The notes beneath the pieces are model-generated. The model searched no databases. It had not been told where the DNA came from and saw nothing but the letters and a program-made list of their open reading frames with translations. This document shows, piece by piece, positions 12,857 to 16,287 of a stretch of 16,287 nt of DNA. This stretch comes from B1-G15 sp964346135. Lineage in GTDB: Archaea > Thermoproteota > Bathyarchaeia > Bathyarchaeales > Bathyarchaeaceae. The position numbers and the translations under genes were made by a program. The stretch covers positions 1 through 16,287 of the forward strand of contig CAYFTS010000057.1 in the NCBI GenBank assembly GCA_964346135.1. The letters are read 5' to 3'. Each line of letters opens with the position of its first letter. Positions within the stretch are counted from its first letter, which is position 1.

Positions 12857-14287
12857 CTATGAGCTTTCACCTGTTATGTAGTCATTGATAGAGTGTGCTG
12901 CTTTTTTACCTGCAACTATGGCTTCGATCACGGTGGCTGGTCCAGTTACGACGTCTCCACCAGCAAATACTCCAGAGATGCTTGTTTCCAGAGTTAATGG
13001 ATTCACAATAATAGTGCTCTGCTTGGTAATCTTAATTGCTTTGGGTAGAAGGGAGTAGTCTGTTGACTCCCCGATGGCAAGTATCATCGTGTCTAATTCA
13101 ATAGTGAATTCTGAGCCTTCGACGGGTATTGGTCGTCTTCTCCCGCTTTCATCGGGTTCTCCCAATTCCATTTGTATGCATTCTATTGCAGCAAGTTGAG
13201 AGTCTTTACTCAAGATTGTCTTTGGCGCTACCAAGAATTGAATCGTTACGCCTTCCCTTTCCGCTTCTCTTACTTCCCAAGAGTTGGCTGGCATCTCTTC
13301 CCGTGACCTTCGATACAAGATAGTGACTTCTTTGACTCCAAATCGTAAGACAGCTCTAGCAGCGTCAATAGCAACGTTGCCGCCACCTATCACCGCTATT
13401 TTGTCTCCCAACTTAACTTTCTTTCCCATGTTTATCTCTCTTAACAACTCAATGGCATGTACGACACCTTTGAGTTCTTCACCTTTGATGCGGAGTTTTC
13501 TGCTTTTTTGAGTCCCAATAGCGATGAATATTGCTTTATATCCCTCTTTAAAGAGGCTGTCAATTGTTATGTTGTTGCCAAACAACACGTTGGTTTTGAC
13601 CTTCACCCCTAAGTTTTCTATATGTTTAATGTCAGCGTCAAGCACATCTCGAGGCAATCGAAATTCAGGGATGCCTACTCTCAACATTCCACCAGGTTTG
13701 GGTAGTGCTTCGAAAACCATGACTGGATATCCCATAAGGGCTAACTCGTAAGCTGCTGTAAGTCCAGCTGGGCCAGAACCAATTATCGCAATTTTCTCTC
13801 GATGCTTTTTAAATTCAAGCGCGGTTTTCTCTTCTCTTTTCTGCTCGTATTCAGCGACATATCGTTTAAGGAGTTCAGTTGCCTTTGGGTCGCCAACTTT
13901 GCCGAAACACACTAAGCCACAAACTCCAGCAAACGGCATCTCTTTCCCAATAAGTTGTAAGCCTTCACTAAACTTGTTTAGGTAGCCTTTTTCCGCAGCA
14001 ATGTTTCTAGTCAATAAGAAAATCTCTGGTAAGTTCAAACCTTGTGGGCATCTCTTGTAGCATCTGTCACACCATGCGCATAGCCATGGTTCAGCTTCTG
14101 TTACGGCTTTATCTAAATCATGTACGACTGTTTGAAGGAGCATTCTTGGATTGTAATGTTTTGGGATTAACCTAGCGATAGGGCAGCTCGCTGTGCAGAT
14201 ACCGCACTCAAAGCAATGTTTCAGTTTCTCAGGGTCTAAGAGTTTTTCCATGACTTCTTTGGAAATATTGATTGTTTTGCTTTTCAA
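12857..14287 (-). CDS. HdrC-like Fe-S domain fused to GltD-like FAD/NAD(P)H oxidoreductase
   Basis: A two-part protein. Residues 20-100 are an HdrC/GlpC-like ferredoxin domain with CFECGICTASCP (C25/28/31/35) and CAWCDRCYKRCP (C70/73/76/80), two [4Fe-4S] clusters. Residues 100-476 are a glutamate-synthase-small-subunit (GltD/NfnB-like) flavoprotein: GSGPAGL at 170-176 for FAD, GGMLRVGIPEFRLP near 199-212, GGGNVAID at 301-308 for NAD(P)H, and a C-terminal FAGGDVVTGPATVIEAI. The usual GltD cysteine motif is reduced to VCGLVCFGK (C123, C127), so its own clusters are probably lost or altered. It likely moves electrons between NAD(P)H and ferredoxin or Hdr proteins. TTG start with AGAGGAA 7 nt upstream. 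Divergent from hdrA and convergent with the ferredoxin genes. Confidence 0.88.
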   Translation of the reverse strand: MKSKTINISKEVMEKLLDPEKLKHCFECGICTASCPIARLIPKHYNPRMLLQTVVHDLDKAVTEAEPWLCAWCDRCYKRCPQGLNLPEIFLLTRNIAAEKGYLNKFSEGLQLIGKEMPFAGVCGLVCFGKVGDPKATELLKRYVAEYEQKREEKTALEFKKHREKIAIIGSGPAGLTAAYELALMGYPVMVFEALPKPGGMLRVGIPEFRLPRDVLDADIKHIENLGVKVKTNVLFGNNITIDSLFKEGYKAIFIAIGTQKSRKLRIKGEELKGVVHAIELLREINMGKKVKLGDKIAVIGGGNVAIDAARAVLRFGVKEVTILYRRSREEMPANSWEVREAEREGVTIQFLVAPKTILSKDSQLAAIECIQMELGEPDESGRRRPIPVEGSEFTIELDTMILAIGESTDYSLLPKAIKITKQSTIIVNPLTLETSISGVFAGGDVVTGPATVIEAIVAGKKAAHSINDYITGESS

Positions 14288-14292
14288 CGGTC

Positions 14293-14299
14293 TTCCTCT
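14293..14299 (-). promoter_or_regulatory. Ribosome binding site of the HdrC-GltD fusion gene
   Basis: AGAGGAA on the minus strand, with GAGG ending 7 nt before the TTG at 14287. It supports that TTG as the true start; no nearby ATG in frame precedes the KTINISKEVME beginning. Confidence 0.65.
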
Positions 14300-14317
14300 G
14301 TCAAATTGAATCTATAT

Positions 14318-14330
14318 TGTTGAGTCAACA
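14318..14330. promoter_or_regulatory. Perfect palindrome TGTTGAGTCAACA, candidate operator
   Basis: Six-base arms around a central G, lying between the TATA-like element at 14341-14349 and the HdrC-GltD start, about where minus-strand transcription would begin. The position suits a repressor or redox-sensing regulator acting on the divergent pair. No regulator gene is present in the window. Confidence 0.45.
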
Positions 14331-14340
14331 CTAACATAAA

Positions 14341-14349
14341 AAATATATG
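14341..14349. promoter_or_regulatory. TATA-like element between hdrA and the HdrC-GltD gene
   Basis: AAATATATG on the plus strand within an A/T run. Transcription about 25 nt away would leave leaders of about 30 nt for both hdrA (ATG 14402) and the minus-strand gene (TTG 14287), consistent with one shared promoter region. Confidence 0.45.
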
Positions 14350-14388
14350 CATATCTTTATTTTCTATGTTTATCTCCTCAAGGATTGC

Positions 14389-14392
14389 GGAG
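14389..14392 (+). promoter_or_regulatory. Ribosome binding site of hdrA
   Basis: GGAG with a 9-nt spacer before the ATG at 14402. It supports this start, which gives MTQTPEQSEDTRIGVYVCHC. Confidence 0.6.
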
Positions 14393-14401
14393 TAAATCAG
14401 A

Positions 14402-16287
14402 ATGACGCAGACCCCAGAGCAGTCCGAAGATACTAGAATAGGCGTATATGTCTGCCATTGCGGACTGAATATAGCGGGCTCTGTTGATTGTGAGGCAGTG
14501 GCAAAGTTTGCGGCTACGCTTCCTCATGTTGTGGTTTCTAAAGACAACAGATACACCTGTTCAGACCCAGGACAAGAACTAATCAAAAATGACATTGAAG
14601 AGCATAAACTGAACCGTGTAGTTGTAGCTTCCTGTTCACCCCGCCTTCACGAACCCACTTTCAGAAAAGCCTGTGAAGAAGCTGGATTAAACAAGTATCT
14701 ATTTGAGATGGCTAACATCCGAGAACATTGCAGTTGGGTACACCTCTACGAGAAGGAGAAAGCGACAGAAAAAGCTGAAGACCTGGTCAGGATGGCGGTT
14801 GCAAAAGTAGCGATGCTCCAACCTCAAGAGGAACTGGTGGTTCCCGTAACTAGAAAAGCTTTGGTTATTGGTGGAGGCGTTACGGGTATTCAAGCGGCAC
14901 TGGATTTGGCTGACACCGGCTACAAAGTGTATCTCGTAGAGAAGGAGCCCAGCATAGGTGGGAGAATGGCGCAGATTGATAAGACGTTTCCAACCATGGA
15001 TTGTTCCATATGCATTCTCGCGCCGAAGATGTCAGACGCTGGCAGACACCCAAACATCGAATTGTTAACTAACAGCGAAGTCACTGAAGTGAAAGGTTAC
15101 ATCGGAAATTTCAAAGTAAAAGTGTTAAAGAAACCACGATATGTAACCAATGAATGCACAGCTTGCGACGACTGCACAAAAGTTTGTCCCATAATTGTGC
15201 CAAATGAATTTGATGTTGGTCTGGCAACACGGCATGCGGTATATTTGCCTTTTCCCCAAGCCGTACCATCCACATACATTATCGACCGAGATTTATGTCT
15301 CACATCCGACACGCTTGCATGCGCCAAATGTTTTGAAGCATGCGACAAACGTGCCATCGATTTCGACATGGAACCTGAAACTGTGGAGTTGGATGTCGGC
15401 ACAATGATTGTCGCAACTGGCGCTGGAGTGTTTAATCCCTCAGCTATTTCGAGATACGGATATGGAAAGTTTCCAAACGTAATAACTTCCCTAGAATTTG
15501 AAAGACTGATAAATGCGGGCGGTCCATCTGGAGGCCGCCTGATTCGACCAAGCGACATGCAGATTCCAAAGACAGTGGCTTTCATTCAATGCGTTGGTTC
15601 TCGCTCCGACGAAGAAGGACATATCTACTGCAGCAACGTGTGCTGCATGAACACTATTAAGGATGCTCTTCTCATCAAGGAGCACTGGCCAGACACGAAA
15701 ATCTACGTTTTCTACGTTGACATAAGAGCGTTCGGAAAAGGTTTCGAGGACTTATACAAAAGAGCCAAAAAGGAAGGCGTGGTGTTTATTCGTGGTTTGC
15801 CTGCGGAAATAGTTGAAGACAACAATACGAACAATCTGGTTCTAACTGGAGAAAACACTTTACGCAAAGAAGTGTATGAAGTCAACGTTGGAATGGTGAT
15901 TCTGTCAGTGGGCATTGAACCTAGACAGGACAGCGACGTAATTCAACATCTCCTCACCTTGTCTAGAACTTCAGACGGATTCTTCATGGAAGCCCATCCG
16001 AAACTGCGACCTGTGGATTCACCGACTGGAGGAGTGTTTCTCGCTGGATGTGCAGAGTCTCCTAAAGATATTAAGGATAGTGTTACTCAGGCCAGTGCTG
16101 CAGCAGCCCGAGCGGGCATTCTGATGGCGCAGGGCAAAGTAACAGTTGAAGCAATCACGTCCAGAGTAATAGAAGAGCTTTGTAACGGTTGTGGAGTTTG
16201 CACTAAAGTCTGTCCTTACAATGCCATCACCGTAAATGAGGAAATAAAAAAGGCTGAAACCATAGAGGCAGCGTGTGCTGGATGCGG
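14402..16287 (+). CDS. hdrA: Heterodisulfide-reductase-type flavoprotein HdrA (3' end outside the window)
   Basis: FAD- and iron-sulfur-containing subunit of Hdr complexes, the electron-bifurcating centre in methanogens and also common in non-methanogenic archaea. 628 codons are present with no stop before the edge. Seen: the HdrA N-terminal domain VYVCHCGLNIAG at residues 15-26 with C78 in VVASCSPRLHEPTF, the FAD motif GGGVTGI at 157-163, the iron-sulfur ligand motif DCSICILAPKM at 200-210, an inserted ferredoxin domain (C252/255/258/262 and C299/307/310/314), VAFIQCVGSR with C397 and nearby C410, C414, C415, GGVFLAGCAESPKDI near 543-557, and a C-terminal ferredoxin (C594/597/600/604, then C625/C628 cut by the edge). 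All cysteines are coded as Cys; no in-frame TGA suggests selenocysteine. HdrB, HdrC or MvhD genes may follow beyond the window. Confidence 0.95.
   Translation, partial: MTQTPEQSEDTRIGVYVCHCGLNIAGSVDCEAVAKFAATLPHVVVSKDNRYTCSDPGQELIKNDIEEHKLNRVVVASCSPRLHEPTFRKACEEAGLNKYLFEMANIREHCSWVHLYEKEKATEKAEDLVRMAVAKVAMLQPQEELVVPVTRKALVIGGGVTGIQAALDLADTGYKVYLVEKEPSIGGRMAQIDKTFPTMDCSICILAPKMSDAGRHPNIELLTNSEVTEVKGYIGNFKVKVLKKPRYVTNECTACDDCTKVCPIIVPNEFDVGLATRHAVYLPFPQAVPSTYIIDRDLCLTSDTLACAKCFEACDKRAIDFDMEPETVELDVGTMIVATGAGVFNPSAISRYGYGKFPNVITSLEFERLINAGGPSGGRLIRPSDMQIPKTVAFIQCVGSRSDEEGHIYCSNVCCMNTIKDALLIKEHWPDTKIYVFYVDIRAFGKGFEDLYKRAKKEGVVFIRGLPAEIVEDNNTNNLVLTGENTLRKEVYEVNVGMVILSVGIEPRQDSDVIQHLLTLSRTSDGFFMEAHPKLRPVDSPTGGVFLAGCAESPKDIKDSVTQASAAAARAGILMAQGKVTVEAITSRVIEELCNGCGVCTKVCPYNAITVNEEIKKAETIEAACAGC

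Noticed and set aside
12313..12870. Minus-strand ORF of 185 codons opposite the HycB-like ferredoxin gene
   Set aside because: It is the antisense shadow of a gene with sixteen well-placed cysteines; its own translation shows no domain pattern.
15097..15585. Minus-strand ORF of 162 codons within hdrA
   Set aside because: hdrA is continuous and fully motif-supported through this stretch; the antisense frame is low-complexity and has no family signature.
1..16287. CRISPR arrays, tRNA or rRNA genes, insertion sequences
   Set aside because: No regularly spaced repeats, cloverleaf-like segments, transposase frames or terminal inverted repeats were found; the window is almost fully packed with coding sequence.

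Overview
The window reads as part of an archaeal chromosome, most likely an uncultured Thermoproteota (TACK) lineage of the Bathyarchaeia kind. The domain-level evidence is good: adjacent genes for the large and small clamp-loader subunits (RfcL, RfcS), TATA-like boxes in the divergent intergenic regions, short Shine-Dalgarno-guided leaders, frequent GTG and TTG starts, and an archaeal-type HdrA. The lineage is an inference from gene content, not from a marker search.

Layout. (1) Positions 1-345: a small OB-fold tRNA-binding protein on the plus strand. (2) 371-2610, minus strand: rfcS followed by rfcL, 5 bp apart. (3) 2706-5339, minus strand: a tight cytochrome c maturation (Ccm, System I) operon, ccmC-ccmD-ccmE-ccmA-ccmB. 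The 41-residue ccmD is easy to miss. (4) 5456-5923, plus strand: a membrane-anchored protein with one CxxCH haem-attachment motif, divergent from ccmC and a natural substrate candidate. (5) 5955-11079, minus strand: a second Ccm operon that runs from a large unrecognised membrane protein through ccmF, a CcmH-like protein and a TlpA/CcmG-like thioredoxin to a CcdA-like thiol transporter. Just upstream (11092-11350) lies what looks like a frameshifted gene for another CxxCH protein with a C-terminal membrane anchor. (6) 11460-12826, plus strand: a six-cluster polyferredoxin and a four-cluster HycB-like ferredoxin. (7) 12857-14287, minus strand: a fusion of an HdrC-like Fe-S domain to a GltD-like FAD/NAD(P)H oxidoreductase, divergent from (8) hdrA (14402 to the window end, incomplete).

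How the genes work together. CcmA, B, C and D would load haem onto CcmE. CcmF and CcmH would attach it to apocytochromes. CcdA and the thioredoxin would supply outward-facing reductant to keep CxxCH cysteines reduced. CcmE carries a CxxxY haem-binding motif in place of the HxxxY motif, which marks the System I* variant known from archaea and sulfate reducers. The right-hand block is a soluble electron-transfer module joining ferredoxins, NAD(P)H and an Hdr-type flavoprotein.

Most notable oddities: ccmE and the thioredoxin gene both have a clear in-frame membrane anchor with no ATG, GTG or TTG start upstream of it, and the 11092-11350 gene needs a single-base shift to be read through. The possible causes are non-canonical initiation, slippage or small indels. 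The 484-residue protein at the head of the ccmF operon, with tandem cytoplasmic coiled-coil repeats, and the CcmH-like protein with a CPCGC motif and acidic cytoplasmic tail are the best candidates for undescribed maturation components. No tRNA, rRNA, CRISPR array or insertion sequence was seen.
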